Of a stretch of DNA of 64,000 nt, positions 1 through 9,643 are shown piece after piece. Positions within the stretch are counted from its first letter, which is position 1, and every line of letters starts with the position of its first letter. Made by a program: the position numbers and the translations under genes. Origin of the DNA: JAWUVP01 sp034112285 (GTDB lineage: Bacteria; Pseudomonadota; Gammaproteobacteria; JABDGN01); contig JAWUVP010000016.1 in the NCBI GenBank assembly GCA_034112285.1, forward strand, positions 1-64,000, written 5' to 3'. The notes below the pieces were generated by a model. It had not been told where the DNA came from, searched no databases, and saw only the letters and a program-made list of their open reading frames with translations.

Positions 1-6
1 AAAATA

Positions 7-142
7 ATCCGAGTGCAACTCGCCCCTCTTTTTCAAGGAGCAACGCGACAAAGAAAAAATCAAAAACATCCGAGCGTAACTCGCCCCTCTTTTTCAAGGA
101 GCAACGCGACAAAGAAAAAATCAAAAACATCCGAGCGTAGCG
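7..142. repeat. 61-bp tandem direct repeat, two copies plus a partial third
   Basis: A 61-bp unit beginning ATCCGAG runs from 7 to 67 and from 68 to 128, and a third copy starts at 129 but diverges after about 14 bases. The two full copies differ at only two positions. Each unit contains AAGGAGCAACGCGAC, and the sequence after the third start (CGTAGCGAGCTCCTT) is roughly its reverse complement, so the array also has palindromic character. The open frame running through it is low-complexity and repeats with the DNA, so I do not treat it as a gene. Nothing recognisable lies between 143 and 280. Confidence 0.85.
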
Positions 143-301
143 AGCTCCTTCTCCTCCCCACCACACAGGCTTTGCGAGGTGTGATGAATGCTACCTTTTC
201 AAGCCCCCCAAGCAAAGCCCGCAACTAACTATTTCCACCTTAACCAATTCAATGTTAGAATCGCTCCTTAAGTAATATAAGCAATTTAAGAGGTATTTAG
301 C

Positions 302-775
302 ATGGCAAGTCGTGGCGTTAATAAAGTAATTGTAGTGGGTAACTTAGGGCAAGAGCCTGAAGTTCGGTATATGCCTAGTGGTGGTGCGGTGACGAACATC
401 AGCGTTGCTACATCTGAAAGCTGGAAAGATAAAGAATCTGGCGAAAGCACTGAGCGCACCGAGTGGCATCGCATTGTGTTTTTTAACCGTTTAGCAGAAA
501 TTGCCGGCGAATATTTGAAAAAAGGCTCAAAAGTCTTTATTGAAGGCAGCCTACGCACCCGGAAATGGGAAGATAAAGACGGCCAAAATCGCTATACCAC
601 TGAAATTGTGGCTAAAGAGATGCAAATGCTTGATAGTAAAGGCGGCAGCGCTAATTTTGACGGTGGCAACAGCCCATCAAGCAGCAATTCACCTAGCAAT
701 AACAAGCCAAGTTCAGCGCCAGCCAACAAACCTGCGGCAGACGTGAATGATTTTGATGATGATATTCCTTTCTAG
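302..775 (+). CDS. ssb: Single-stranded DNA-binding protein SSB
   Basis: Binds and protects single-stranded DNA in replication, recombination and repair, and recruits partner proteins through its C-terminal tip. The 157-residue protein starts [14 protein letters not shown], has an OB fold over about residues 5-110, then a disordered Ser/Asn/Pro-rich linker, and ends in the acidic tip DFDDDIPF, the standard partner-binding peptide. The length is slightly below that of E. coli SSB (178), with the difference in the linker. An AGGT ribosome-binding sequence lies about 8 bases before the ATG. It stands alone here; the next gene is 275 bp downstream. Identity is secure. Confidence 0.97.
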   Translation: MASRGVNKVIVVGNLGQEPEVRYMPSGGAVTNISVATSESWKDKESGESTERTEWHRIVFFNRLAEIAGEYLKKGSKVFIEGSLRTRKWEDKDGQNRYTTEIVAKEMQMLDSKGGSANFDGGNSPSSSNSPSNNKPSSAPANKPAADVNDFDDDIPF

Positions 776-803
776 CACGATGGGGCTTTAACCCTACTTC
801 AGC

Positions 804-839
804 ATATTGCGTGTTGCCAAGCTAGGTAACGCGCAATAT
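804..839. repeat. 12-bp inverted repeat downstream of ssb
   Basis: ATATTGCGTGTT (804-815) pairs with AACGCGCAATAT (828-839), with one G-T wobble and a 12-nt loop. It lies 29 bp after the ssb stop. No T-tract follows, so it is at best a weak terminator or an mRNA 3'-end structure. Confidence 0.5.
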
Positions 840-923
840 ACCTAATTATATTCAAGCTCCCAAACTAAATTTCACTCCTGAAAATTCTTTTTTAAATTTA
901 TTCTCCCAAAATACATTTTGTTG

Positions 924-932
924 TGGCATAAT
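924..932 (+). promoter_or_regulatory. Candidate extended -10 promoter for the S24-like repressor gene
   Basis: TGGCATAAT carries the TGn extension followed by CATAAT, which matches the -10 consensus at five of six positions. No good -35 is visible. Transcription would start near 939, just upstream of the 948-974 inverted repeat, which would then lie in the leader or act as an operator. Confidence 0.35.
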
Positions 933-947
933 TGCGCACACTTAATC

Positions 948-974
948 GCCTTGCATGGTAAAGCCATGCAAGGC
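948..974. repeat. Perfect 11-bp inverted repeat in the repressor leader (possible operator or RNA hairpin)
   Basis: GCCTTGCATGG (948-958) and CCATGCAAGGC (964-974) are perfect reverse complements separated by 5 nt. It sits 77 bp before the start of the HTH/S24-like repressor gene. A dyad of this size close to a regulator gene is a natural candidate for autoregulation. As RNA it would form a strong hairpin, but no T-tract follows, so termination is unlikely. Confidence 0.6.
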
Positions 975-1050
975 ATGTAGAAGAGACCTGGCAATTTCAA
1001 ACGGACTGAGCGCCAGTCACGTTAATCCCTAACCGATAGGTAACAAGACA

Positions 1051-1731
1051 ATGAGCCAAAATGATCGTCCTAAATTACATGAAGTCCTCACCCAACTAAT
1101 GCAAGAAGTCACCGTTAACGAAGCCGAATTGGCCCGTAAAACTGACATTCCACAACCCACTTTACACCGCATTCTCTCTGGTGCCACAAAGTCACCGCGT
1201 GGTAGCTCATTAGCACCATTAGCCAACTTCTTCTCTGTGACCATTAACCAATTAATGGGTGTTGATGAATTACCAGAAGATCGCGTTAAAGGCACGCACA
1301 ACAGTCGTATTTATGGCTGGACACCGGTGCCCCTAATCAACTGGAAGCAAGCTTCTATTTGGGAAAAATTTCAAAGCGAATTGCGCAGCCAAACTTGGTC
1401 TGATTGGGCCTCAACGGATTTAACCGTTAGTGATTCAGCGTTTGCTATTAGAGTAAATGGCGATGCCATGGCGCCAACTTTTATTGAAGGCACTATTTTA
1501 ATTATTGACCCTGAAGTAGAGGCAAACAATCGTGACTACGTCATCGTTGCTTCTGCCGGCCGTGAAAGCGCAACCTTTCGTCAAATGTTATTAGACGGTG
1601 ATGATCAATATTTACGCGCTATTAATAACGAATTTCGCACTATGCAAGTAGAAAAAGGCAACAAGATTATGGGTACGCTAGTACAAGCAAGAATGGACTT
1701 TCGCCCAGCGAAGAAAGATATGGCAGACTAA
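1051..1731 (+). CDS. LexA/CI-like HTH repressor with an inactivated S24 peptidase domain
   Basis: A 226-residue regulator with two domains. Residues 8-70 form a Cro/CI-type helix-turn-helix (ELARKTDIPQPTLHRILSG). Residues about 88-215 form an S24 (LexA/CI) C-terminal domain. In the family, the nucleophile lies in the motif GDSM and the general base is a Lys in a TVKRL-like strand. Here the motif reads GDAMAPTF (residues 137-144), so the serine is Ala139. The later strand reads ATFRQM, with Phe or Arg where Lys is expected. The fold should be kept for dimerisation, but RecA-stimulated self-cleavage should not occur. The gene is monocistronic, with a dyad upstream and tandem hairpins downstream. 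Its targets are unknown. It is not LexA itself. Confidence 0.85.
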   Translation: MSQNDRPKLHEVLTQLMQEVTVNEAELARKTDIPQPTLHRILSGATKSPRGSSLAPLANFFSVTINQLMGVDELPEDRVKGTHNSRIYGWTPVPLINWKQASIWEKFQSELRSQTWSDWASTDLTVSDSAFAIRVNGDAMAPTFIEGTILIIDPEVEANNRDYVIVASAGRESATFRQMLLDGDDQYLRAINNEFRTMQVEKGNKIMGTLVQARMDFRPAKKDMAD

Positions 1732-1748
1732 AAAAACATAAAAATTAA

Positions 1749-1800
1749 CCTCCCCAATAGGGGAGGAAAACGACAGCCCCCTTTTTGGGGGCTTCTTTTT
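1749..1800. terminator. Tandem hairpins between convergent repressor and mdh genes
   Basis: The first hairpin is CCTCCCC/GGGGAGG (1749-1755 and 1760-1766). The second is AGCCCCC/GGGGGCT (1775-1781 and 1787-1793), followed by TCTTTTT, which is a good intrinsic terminator for the plus-strand gene. Because mdh ends at 1804 on the other strand, the pair may serve both genes. Confidence 0.8.
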
Positions 1801-1803
1801 AGG

Positions 1804-2793
1804 TTAGATTAAGCCCATCGCTTGCACCGCATCACGCTCTTTACGTAATTCATCTAAGGTTACAGCAAATTTTTGCTGAGAAAACTCATTCAGTTCAACA
1901 TCGGTAATCACTTCAAATTCACCGTTAGTAACGCGGCAAGGGTAAGAGAAAATTAAACCCGCATCCACACCGTATTCGCCCGTTGAGCATTTCGCCACTG
2001 AAAACACCGTGTCGCTTGGCGTGTCATGCGTTAAATTATAAACCGTATCAATGGCTGCATTCGCCGCTGAAGCAGCAGAAGATGCGCCGCGGGCTTTAAT
2101 CACTGCAGCACCACGTTGTTGCACGGTGCTAAGAAATTCACCTTGTAGCCAATCCAAGTCGTCAATAACATCCACAACTGGCTTGCCATTAATTTTGGTA
2201 TTGTAAAAATCTGGATATTGCGTTGCAGAGTGATTACCCCAAATCGCCATATCCGTCACAGTAGTCGTATCCACACCGGCCTTTTGAGCAAGCTGAGACA
2301 CCGCGCGATTTTGGTCGAGCATGGTCATGGCATAAAAACGCCCGTTAGGAATTTGTGGCGCCGCATTCATGGCAATTAAGCAATTGGTGTTGCAAGGGTT
2401 GCCCACCACAAACACACGCACATCTGCCGCCGCATTGTCATTAATCGCTTTACCTTGGGTGGTAAAAATTCCGCCGTTAATTTTTAATAAATCAGCACGT
2501 TCCATACCGTCTTTACGTGGCATGGCGCCCACTAACACCGCCCAGTTAACGTCAGTCATGGCTTCGTTAACATCGCTAGTGCAAGTGATTTTTTTCAATA
2601 ATGGAAAAGCGCAATCATCTAATTCCATGGCAACACCGTGCAACGAAGGCAGTGCCGGTTCTAATTCTAATAATGACAATTCAACATCGGTGTCCGGGCC
2701 AAACATGGCGCCCGAAGCAACCCGAAATATCATTGCGTAACCAATTTGTCCTGCTGCGCCAGTAATAGCGACTTTTACTCGTTTGTTAGCCAT
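1804..2793 (-). CDS. mdh: Malate dehydrogenase
   Basis: Interconverts malate and oxaloacetate with NAD(H) in the TCA cycle, in the cytoplasm. The 329-residue protein begins with the nucleotide-binding motif TGAAGQIGY (residues 11-19). It has the substrate-binding loop arginines in [15 protein letters not shown] and the catalytic histidine in [11 protein letters not shown]. This is the eukaryotic-cytosolic-like MDH type found in Legionella, Coxiella, Xanthomonas and Burkholderia rather than the E. coli type. An AGGAGC ribosome-binding sequence precedes the ATG. It stands alone, converging on the repressor gene across shared terminator hairpins. Confidence 0.96.
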   Translation of the reverse strand: MANKRVKVAITGAAGQIGYAMIFRVASGAMFGPDTDVELSLLELEPALPSLHGVAMELDDCAFPLLKKITCTSDVNEAMTDVNWAVLVGAMPRKDGMERADLLKINGGIFTTQGKAINDNAAADVRVFVVGNPCNTNCLIAMNAAPQIPNGRFYAMTMLDQNRAVSQLAQKAGVDTTTVTDMAIWGNHSATQYPDFYNTKINGKPVVDVIDDLDWLQGEFLSTVQQRGAAVIKARGASSAASAANAAIDTVYNLTHDTPSDTVFSVAKCSTGEYGVDAGLIFSYPCRVTNGEFEVITDVELNEFSQQKFAVTLDELRKERDAVQAMGLI

Positions 2794-2930
2794 GAAAGCT
2801 CCTTAAAAAATTCCTAGAAATTATATCACACCGAAAAAAAATTATATGCAATGGCTCAGACTAAGCGCAAGAACCTGGGAGGATGTTCATATTTGCGTCA
2901 AAGATAGACATCCCCTGCAACAAGATAAGC

Positions 2931-3737
2931 TTATGACTGGGTCAAATACTGTAACCAATCATGCTTGAAATCACCCACCGCAGCAAACTCTGGGTTCAGA
3001 ATGCAATCTTTGGTGTTATAGCGTAGCTCTTTGCCTTGCAAGTCCATCAAACGGCCGCCGGCTTCTTCCAGCACGCACTGCCCAGCGGCGGTGTCCCATT
3101 CGCTGGTTGGCCCAAAGCGCGGATAAATATCGGCCACACCTTCAGCCACCAAACAAATTTTAAGCGCGCTGCCGCGGTACTCAACACTGTGCTCGCCAAA
3201 ACGTTGCAAGGTTTCATTGGTAAATTTACCATGACGACGGCTGATGGTTACCGTGGTATGAGCGGCCGGCTTGGCCTGTGTTTGAATAAAATCGTAAGTG
3301 TCCGTTGCCGTGCGTTTAAACGCGCCACAGCCACGACAAGCTTCGTAACCCTCGCCACTCTCGGGCGAATAGACCACACCTAATACCGGCTCATGATTAT
3401 CAATTAAAGCAATGTTGACGGTAAATTCGCCGGTGCGGTCAATAAATTCTTTGGTGCCATCGAGCGGATCTATCAGCCAGTATTGTTGCCAACGGCTGCG
3501 CTCCTCAAATGGAATGTGAGCAAATTCTTCTGAAATAATAGGAATGTCTGGCGTTAATTTTTTTAAGCCCGCAACAATCACCTTGTTTGCCGCAATGTCA
3601 GCCGAGGTAACAGGCGTGTTGTCGGCTTTAATTTCCACGCTAGCATTATCTGCGCGGTAAATTTTCATAATCGCATCCCCAGCCTCTTCGGCTAGTTGAT
3701 AAACAGGGCGTAATAAATGTGAATAATCTTCAAGCAA
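2931..3737 (-). CDS. cysQ: 3'(2'),5'-bisphosphate nucleotidase CysQ
   Basis: Hydrolyses 3'-phosphoadenosine 5'-phosphate (PAP) to AMP, removing a by-product of sulfate assimilation and carrier-protein phosphopantetheinylation. The 268-residue protein is an inositol-monophosphatase-fold enzyme. Its metal-binding motifs are all present: SEE (residues 69-71), IDPLDGTKEF (residues 89-98) and, near the C-terminus, EWDTAAGQ. The length matches the family. It overlaps the end of nudE by 8 bp, so the two are co-transcribed, an arrangement known from other gammaproteobacteria. No terminator is obvious between its stop and mdh. Confidence 0.95.
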   Translation of the reverse strand: MLEDYSHLLRPVYQLAEEAGDAIMKIYRADNASVEIKADNTPVTSADIAANKVIVAGLKKLTPDIPIISEEFAHIPFEERSRWQQYWLIDPLDGTKEFIDRTGEFTVNIALIDNHEPVLGVVYSPESGEGYEACRGCGAFKRTATDTYDFIQTQAKPAAHTTVTISRRHGKFTNETLQRFGEHSVEYRGSALKICLVAEGVADIYPRFGPTSEWDTAAGQCVLEEAGGRLMDLQGKELRYNTKDCILNPEFAAVGDFKHDWLQYLTQS

Positions 3738-4272
3738 GGTCTAACTCCTCAATGGCTAAAAACAACGCCGCGTAACTGGCACTAGAAATAAATTCAGGCT
3801 CCGCCAACAACGCACGATAATTGTGACACGGCCAACAGATAATTTCCAACTCTTCAGGCTCATCGCCCAGTAATTTTTCACTGTACAAATCACGCGCCAA
3901 CAAGATATGCATATGACTTTGCATATAAGCCGCCGAGCTGCACACTTCGCGCAGGTGTGTCACCGCATTTGCGCCAAAACCAACTTCCTCTTTCAACTCC
4001 CGGTTCGCCGCAACGGCTGGCGTTTCACCGGCATCAATAAAACCCTTAGGAAAAGTCAGCTCATAACCCTCAATGCCCACCGCGTATTCACGAATTAAAA
4101 TAAATTCATCACCCGCCGTAATCGGCACCACCATCACTGACCCCGGATGCGGTCGATGCAAGCGCTCATACACACGCTGCTCGCCGTTACTAAATGTTAA
4201 GTCCACCGCTTCCACGTGAAATAAGCGCGTTTTAGCGAGAGATTTTGTGTTGGTAATTACAGGTTTTGTCAT
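3730..4272 (-). CDS. nudE: ADP compounds hydrolase NudE (Nudix family)
   Basis: A Nudix hydrolase of 180 residues that should cleave ADP-ribose, NADH and diadenosine polyphosphates. The Nudix box matches the G-x5-E-x7-REUxEExGU pattern exactly: GFIDAGE, seven residues, then RELKEEVGF. The frame is open to 4359, but I chose the internal ATG at 4272 (MTKPVITNT) because the E. coli NudE alignment starts there and the upstream residues look non-coding. It overlaps cysQ by 8 bp as the first gene of a two-gene operon; both enzymes remove nucleotide by-products. Confidence 0.93.
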   Translation of the reverse strand: MTKPVITNTKSLAKTRLFHVEAVDLTFSNGEQRVYERLHRPHPGSVMVVPITAGDEFILIREYAVGIEGYELTFPKGFIDAGETPAVAANRELKEEVGFGANAVTHLREVCSSAAYMQSHMHILLARDLYSEKLLGDEPEELEIICWPCHNYRALLAEPEFISSASYAALFLAIEELDLA

Positions 4273-4392
4273 GATGTAAACAGTATAGCACCGCCTGGAT
4301 AATTCGCCAGGCATGCTAATTATGCCAACCTTGTCAATAACCCGGGCTTTACTCTGCAACAGCCTTCAAGCATTGTGTGCTATCCTTGCCTC

Positions 4393-5535
4393 ATGTTAAA
4401 TCAACCGCCACTCAGCCTCTACATTCACCTACCTTGGTGTGTGCGCAAATGCCCCTATTGCGATTTCAACTCGCATCAGTTACCAAAAGAGTTACCTGCA
4501 GAGCAGTACATTGAAATCTTGTTGCGCGATTTGCAACAGGACTTAGCCGCTTATGATGTTAAGCGGCCTTTGCACAGCATTTTTATAGGTGGCGGCACCC
4601 CCAGCTTATTTAGCGCAAAACAATTAGCCACGTTATTAGAGGGCGTTGATGCGCAATGGGGCATTCCAGAAGGTTGTGAAATCACCATGGAAGCCAACCC
4701 TGGCACTGTTGAGCATGATAACTTTGCCGACTATAAAACCGCCGGCATTAATAGGCTATCTTTAGGTGTGCAAAGTTTTAATGGCGAGCATTTAAAAATC
4801 CTTGGGCGCATTCATTCGGCCGATGAAGCCAAAACAGCCATAGAAACCATTTACCAAGCAGGCATTACCCGCCTGAATATCGATCTGATGTTTGGTCTGC
4901 CAAAACAAAGCATTGCGCAAGGCTTGGCCGATTTGCAGCAGGCGATAGATTTTGCACCGCAACATATTTCTTGGTATCAACTAACCCTAGAACCCAATAC
5001 GGTATTTTACAAAAAACCACCGCGTCTACCCAATGAAGATTTAATTGCCGACCTATACGATGAAGGTCTAGCGCTACTGGCCCAACACGGCTACGCGCAA
5101 TATGAAATTTCCGCCTACGCCAGGCCAGACGAAGCCTGCACGCATAATCTCAATTACTGGCAATTTGGCGACTACCTAGGCATTGGCGCTGGCGCGCATG
5201 GCAAAATAACCCTAGCAGACTCGGTGCTACGCACCCGCAAAGTACGCCAACCCACCAGTTACTTACAACGTACTACCGAACAAGGCTGGCTGGCCGCACA
5301 ACAACCCATCAAACCAGACGAAATGCCCTTTGAATACCTGCTCAACCGCCTGCGTCTAAATGCCCCGCTAGCACTAGACACCCTGCCTAGCTACATACAA
5401 ACTGAGTTAGCATTAGCTAATGGCCGCATACAACAAGCAATAGACAAGCAATTGCTAACACGCAGCACCACCCACCTAACAAAAACCGCCCTAGGCGAGC
5501 GGTTTTTGAATGATTTATTGGCGATTTTTTTGTAA
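4393..5535 (+). CDS. hemW: Radical SAM protein HemW (heme chaperone, HemN-like)
   Basis: HemW binds heme and an Fe-S cluster and is thought to insert heme into respiratory enzymes; it was formerly annotated as an oxygen-independent coproporphyrinogen oxidase. The radical-SAM cluster motif is C16-x3-C20-x2-C23 in HLPWCVRKCPYC, followed by GGGTPSLF, typical of the SAM-binding region. The protein is 380 residues from the ATG at 4393. An in-frame ATG at 4375 would add six residues; I prefer 4393 because family members begin just before this point. In E. coli, hemW (yggW) lies in the same neighbourhood as trmB, mutY and yggX, as here. Confidence 0.94.
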   Translation: MLNQPPLSLYIHLPWCVRKCPYCDFNSHQLPKELPAEQYIEILLRDLQQDLAAYDVKRPLHSIFIGGGTPSLFSAKQLATLLEGVDAQWGIPEGCEITMEANPGTVEHDNFADYKTAGINRLSLGVQSFNGEHLKILGRIHSADEAKTAIETIYQAGITRLNIDLMFGLPKQSIAQGLADLQQAIDFAPQHISWYQLTLEPNTVFYKKPPRLPNEDLIADLYDEGLALLAQHGYAQYEISAYARPDEACTHNLNYWQFGDYLGIGAGAHGKITLADSVLRTRKVRQPTSYLQRTTEQGWLAAQQPIKPDEMPFEYLLNRLRLNAPLALDTLPSYIQTELALANGRIQQAIDKQLLTRSTTHLTKTALGERFLNDLLAIFL

Positions 5536-5659
5536 CAGAGGCACAGGCTCACCTCTCAGGGCGTACGCACTATGAATCCCGCCCTTTTGTGAGATATCAC
5601 TTATCAAACTGGTAAGAAAATGCTCATTGTTACTAAATTTGTTCGTTTGAGAGAAAGTA

Positions 5660-5750
5660 CGTCGTTGCGAGGAGCACAGCGACGCGGCAATCTACTAGAC
5701 TACAGTGTGATTTATGAGATTGCCGCGTCGCTACGCTCCTCGCAACGACG
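5660..5750. repeat. Long palindromic element, 34-bp arms (REP/MITE-like)
   Basis: The left arm (5660-5693) and right arm (5717-5750) are reverse complements with two mismatches near the middle, around a 23-nt loop. The arms contain GTCGTTGCGAGGAGC and GCGACGCGGCAATCT. Repeats of this general type (TTGCGAGGAGC...GCGACG..GGCAATC) are dispersed in intergenic DNA of many bacteria. It lies between the convergent hemW and trmB genes. The open frame through it is an artefact of the palindrome. The rest of the 5536-5809 gap holds nothing recognisable. Confidence 0.88.
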
Positions 5751-5809
5751 ACATGGGAGTGAAAGTATAGATGCGAATAATGAGTGTACTGGTTCGCATG
5801 CCGACTTAT

Positions 5810-6499
5810 TTAAAATGTAGCCAGCGCTGACTTACAATACAACAAATCCCAAACCCCATGACCCAAGCGTTGCCCGCGTTGCTCAAATTTAGTGGTCGGG
5901 CGATAATTCGGTTTGGGGCTGTACTGGCCGGCTCCGGCCATGTTTTCAAAACCTGGGGCTGCGTCCATCACTACTTGCATGTGCTCGGCGTAATTTTCCC
6001 AGTCGGTCGCCAAATGAAACACGCCGCCGGGTTGTAATTTTTGCAACACTAGCGCTGCGAAATCAGGCTGCACAATGCGGCGTTTGTGGTGTTTTTTCTT
6101 CGGCCAAGGGTCGGGGAAATATAATTGCAGACGCGCCAAACTGGCGTCGGGCACACAGTGCGTGAGCACCTCAATGGCATCTTCTTGGTAAACTAATAAA
6201 TTTTCAATCTGATTTTCAGCCATGCCAATCAGCAACGCCCCCACCCCAGGACGGTGCACTTCAATACCAATAAACTGCCGCGCAGGCGCTGCCAACGCCA
6301 TTTCCAACAGGCTGGAACCATTACCAAAACCAATTTCCAGCACCGCATTTTTTGCTTGAGGCAGCGGCCCCATGCTCACGTCGCGGCCATGGATTGGCCA
6401 TGATTTTTCTAGTGCGCGCGCTTGGCCTGGCGTTAATCGCCCTTCGCGCTTCACAAAGCTGCGTATCCGACGCATAAACGGTGAATTTGGCTTGCTCAT
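5810..6499 (-). CDS. trmB: tRNA (guanine-46-N7)-methyltransferase TrmB
   Basis: Methylates N7 of G46 in the variable loop of tRNAs using S-adenosylmethionine. The 229-residue protein has the SAM-binding motif [15 protein letters not shown] near residues 52-66 and the family signature [14 protein letters not shown], which includes the catalytic and tRNA-binding residues. The length fits the family. It is divergent from asmA with a 59-bp gap that must hold both promoters. In E. coli it is followed by mutY and yggX on the same strand; here it is inverted relative to them, with asmA in between. Confidence 0.96.
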   Translation of the reverse strand: MSKPNSPFMRRIRSFVKREGRLTPGQARALEKSWPIHGRDVSMGPLPQAKNAVLEIGFGNGSSLLEMALAAPARQFIGIEVHRPGVGALLIGMAENQIENLLVYQEDAIEVLTHCVPDASLARLQLYFPDPWPKKKHHKRRIVQPDFAALVLQKLQPGGVFHLATDWENYAEHMQVVMDAAPGFENMAGAGQYSPKPNYRPTTKFEQRGQRLGHGVWDLLYCKSALATF

Positions 6500-6558
6500 C
6501 TATTAACCCTACTCTACAATTAAGGTCAGTATTTTATGGGCATAGGCGCAGCAACACA

Positions 6559-8601
6559 ATGGCAAAAGCAGTAAAAATTTTCGGTATTATCATTCTCACG
6601 TTAATGGTCTTAGCAGGCATTGGTGTAAGCCTACTCATTCACTTTGTGGACCCCAACAAATTTAAAGACAATATCAGCACCGGTGTTTATGACAACACTG
6701 GTCGCCATTTAACGATTAAAGGCCAATTAGCGTGGTCATTTTTTCCTTGGGTGGGCTTTAAAGTGGGTGATGTAGAGCTTAGCAATGCTGCTAATTTTGG
6801 TAACGCCCCTTTTGCTAGCGCCAAAACCATTGATATTAGCGTGCAAGTCATGCCGCTACTTTGGGGTAAAGTTGAGGTCAATAACGTTGAGCTAGACGGC
6901 CTGCATGTGAATCTTATACGCAACAGCGCGGGGCAAACTAACTGGGGTGATTTACAAGCCGCTAAAGCGCCAAGCCGAACAAACCAAGCACAACCCGTTG
7001 CCGTCACAGTGAACGCGCCCGTGCCAGCAACAACAAATGTAGATTTTACCGTAGCTAACCTCACCGTGGTCAATGGCCAAGTGAAATGGCAAGATGGCCA
7101 ACATCAGCAGAATTATCAGCTCAGCAACATTTATATTAACGGCGATAATGTCGGCACGCGTCAAGTGTTTGCCCTCACGGTTTCCATGAATGTTAGTGGC
7201 ACGCACCTGGCCAAGCCGGCTAAGCTAAACTTTAGCGGCCAATTTAATTTAACCGCTGATTTAAACTCTATTGCTGTCAATCAAATTGAAGCTAAATTAA
7301 ACCAATTAAATCTACAAGGCGACATCTCGGTTAAAAATTTACAGAGCACGTTAAATTACCAAGGTGATTTACATGTTACCAGCTTTAACCTGCGCAATTT
7401 TCTCGCCGGTTTTGCCGTGAATTTACCCACGTTTAACAACGCGGATGCCTTGCAAGCCATCAGTACCGATTTGGCTTTTAATGGCGACAAGCAAAATATA
7501 AGCATTAAACCCTTGGCCTTAAATGTGGACTCAAGCAAATTAACCGGCCAGGTTAATATTAAAAACTTTGCAGCGCCTGCAGTCAATTTCAAATTCAACA
7601 CCAACCAACTTGATATGGATGATTACCTGCCAGCGCCTAACCCAGCCAAAATACCTGCTGCTAGTGCTAAAGCCTCAGCGCCTGTGGTGCCGGCAACAAC
7701 GCCCGCCACAAAGCAAGACACCCCCATTAATTTACCGCTCGCCATGCTGCGCAGCTTGAATGTTAATGGCACGCTTGGCATTAACCAGTTGAGCTTGCAT
7801 AACCTCAATTTAAGCAATGTGCAGCTAACGCTCAGCGCCGATAAAGGCATTGTGCAGCTCGCCCCCATCAGCCTTAGCTTGTACGAAGGCACGGCCACCG
7901 GCCAGCTAGGTTTGAATGTGCAAAGTGCAATGCCGCAATATACCTTACAATTTACCGCCAACAAATTACAGGCCGAACCGTTTATTCAAGATCTTATGAA
8001 TAAAGACTTTATCACTGGCACACTCAACACCAATATGAGCTTTAGTAGCAGTGGCAACAGCGTGCAAGACTTAACCCAAGCCTTAATGGGCAACGGCAAA
8101 ATTGACTTTAGCAATGGACAATTACAAGGCATAAATGTCGAAAACCAATTAGCGCAAGCCAAAGCCCTGCTCAACAAACAAAACGCACCCGCAACGCCAA
8201 AAAACAACACCACCAGCTTCGGTGATATTGGCGCGAGCTTTACGGCCAGCCAAGGCATATTGCACAGCAATGATTTACTGATTACCAACACCGCGTTCAT
8301 GGGCAAGGGTCAGGGCACGGCAAACTTGGTTAGCCAACAGCTAAATTACCAGCTCAACCTTACTTCAACGAACCCCGATGAATTAAAAGGCTATTTTATT
8401 CCCGTGGATATTACCGGCCCACTAACAAACCCCACTGTGCAACTTGATACCGATGGTATCTTGCAGCAATTTGTGCAGCAACAAAAACAACAAGTGAGCG
8501 CACAAGCACAATCTAAAGCGGCAAACTTTATTAACAAGCAAAGCAAAGGTGCCATTAGCAGCAAACACGTAAGCCAAGCTTTGGGGAAATTATTTGGCTG
8601 A
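6559..8601 (+). CDS. AsmA family inner-membrane-anchored periplasmic protein
   Basis: AsmA-like proteins are anchored in the inner membrane with a large periplasmic part made of repeating beta-groove units. They are implicated in phospholipid transport to the outer membrane and outer-membrane assembly. Here residues about 5-28 are one transmembrane helix ([20 protein letters not shown]), followed by the AsmA N-terminal region and a long stretch rich in alternating hydrophobic strands. A Pro/Ala-rich linker lies near residue 360, and the end is Gln-rich. The frame opens at 6481, but that overlaps trmB; I chose the ATG at 6559 because it places the membrane segment at the N-terminus. The protein is 680 residues. 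mutY overlaps its end by 8 bp, so they are co-transcribed. Confidence 0.88.
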   Translation: MAKAVKIFGIIILTLMVLAGIGVSLLIHFVDPNKFKDNISTGVYDNTGRHLTIKGQLAWSFFPWVGFKVGDVELSNAANFGNAPFASAKTIDISVQVMPLLWGKVEVNNVELDGLHVNLIRNSAGQTNWGDLQAAKAPSRTNQAQPVAVTVNAPVPATTNVDFTVANLTVVNGQVKWQDGQHQQNYQLSNIYINGDNVGTRQVFALTVSMNVSGTHLAKPAKLNFSGQFNLTADLNSIAVNQIEAKLNQLNLQGDISVKNLQSTLNYQGDLHVTSFNLRNFLAGFAVNLPTFNNADALQAISTDLAFNGDKQNISIKPLALNVDSSKLTGQVNIKNFAAPAVNFKFNTNQLDMDDYLPAPNPAKIPAASAKASAPVVPATTPATKQDTPINLPLAMLRSLNVNGTLGINQLSLHNLNLSNVQLTLSADKGIVQLAPISLSLYEGTATGQLGLNVQSAMPQYTLQFTANKLQAEPFIQDLMNKDFITGTLNTNMSFSSSGNSVQDLTQALMGNGKIDFSNGQLQGINVENQLAQAKALLNKQNAPATPKNNTTSFGDIGASFTASQGILHSNDLLITNTAFMGKGQGTANLVSQQLNYQLNLTSTNPDELKGYFIPVDITGPLTNPTVQLDTDGILQQFVQQQKQQVSAQAQSKAANFINKQSKGAISSKHVSQALGKLFG

Positions 8602-9643
8602 TACGCTCAGCGCAACACAATTTTCCCAACAGGTTTTAACGTGGTTTGAAACCGCCGGGCGTAAAAACCTACCCTGGCAGCAAGACATTAACGCTTACCG
8701 CGTGTGGGTGTCGGAAATTATGTTGCAACAAACTCAAGTTGCCACGGTTATTCCTTATTTTTTAAACTTTATGCAACGCTTTCCAAACGTTACTGATTTA
8801 GCCAATGCCAAGCTAGATGAAGTGTTACATTTATGGACTGGCTTAGGTTATTACGCACGCGCGCGCAACTTGCATGCTGCGGCAAACATAATTGCGAATG
8901 ATTTTGCCGGAAATTTTCCAACCAAATTCGATGACATTATTGCCCTACCCGGCATAGGCCGCTCCACCGCAGGCGCTGTTTGCGCAATTGCCTATCAGCA
9001 AAACTACGCTATTTTAGATGGCAATGTAAAACGGGTGCTAGCACGCTTTGGCGCCATAGCCGGCTGGCCTGGCCAGCGCGCAGTGCAAGATCAACTCTGG
9101 CAATTAGCCGAGCACTACACCTCAACAACACACCCCGGCGCCTATACGCAAGCCATGATGGACTTAGGCGCCACACTTTGCACCCGCAGCAAACCAGATT
9201 GTGCAGCCTGCCCTTTACAATCACATTGCCAAGCATATGCGCTGCAACAACAAACCGACTTTCCAGGCAAAAAGCCTAAAAAAATCTTACCCGAAAAATC
9301 CACCATCATGTTAATTGTCACCAACCCCCAAAACGAGGTGTTGCTACAACAGCGCCCACCACAAGGCTTATGGGGTGGCCTATGGATTTTTCCACAAGTG
9401 CAAACAAGCGCTGAAATTGAGCGCTGGGCTTGGCAACACGACGTTAGCATCAACACCCGCGAAGCATTACCCTGTTTTCGCCATACGTTTAGCCACTATC
9501 ATTTAGATATCACACCAATTATCTTGCAATGTCAGCTCCCTGCCTCTAAAATTAGCGAAGCAAAGCAATTCATGTGGTATGACCAAACTCAAAGCATTGG
9601 CCTAGCCGCCCCGGTAAAAAAATTATTGGAACAACTTTTATGA
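8594..9643 (+). CDS. mutY: Adenine DNA glycosylase MutY
   Basis: Removes adenine mispaired with 8-oxoguanine, preventing G-to-T transversions. Residues seen in the 349-residue protein: catalytic Glu41 ([10 protein letters not shown]), the helix-hairpin-helix [12 protein letters not shown] (118-129), catalytic Asp142 (ILDGNVKR) and the Fe-S ligands C196-x6-C203-x2-C206-x5-C212. The C-terminal third is the Nudix-like 8-oxoG recognition domain (LWGGLWIFP). The only plausible start is TTG at 8594, inside the end of asmA, because the next Met is after the catalytic region. The stop overlaps the yggX ATG (ATGA), so asmA-mutY-yggX form one operon. Confidence 0.96.
   Translation: MADTLSATQFSQQVLTWFETAGRKNLPWQQDINAYRVWVSEIMLQQTQVATVIPYFLNFMQRFPNVTDLANAKLDEVLHLWTGLGYYARARNLHAAANIIANDFAGNFPTKFDDIIALPGIGRSTAGAVCAIAYQQNYAILDGNVKRVLARFGAIAGWPGQRAVQDQLWQLAEHYTSTTHPGAYTQAMMDLGATLCTRSKPDCAACPLQSHCQAYALQQQTDFPGKKPKKILPEKSTIMLIVTNPQNEVLLQQRPPQGLWGGLWIFPQVQTSAEIERWAWQHDVSINTREALPCFRHTFSHYHLDITPIILQCQLPASKISEAKQFMWYDQTQSIGLAAPVKKLLEQLL

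Noticed and set aside
13..228. 71-codon plus-strand open frame
   Set aside because: It is made by the 61-bp tandem repeat and encodes a repeated low-complexity peptide without a ribosome-binding site.
5620..5820. 66-codon plus-strand open frame between hemW and trmB
   Set aside because: It is largely the long palindromic element; the residues follow from the inverted repeat, not from protein selection.
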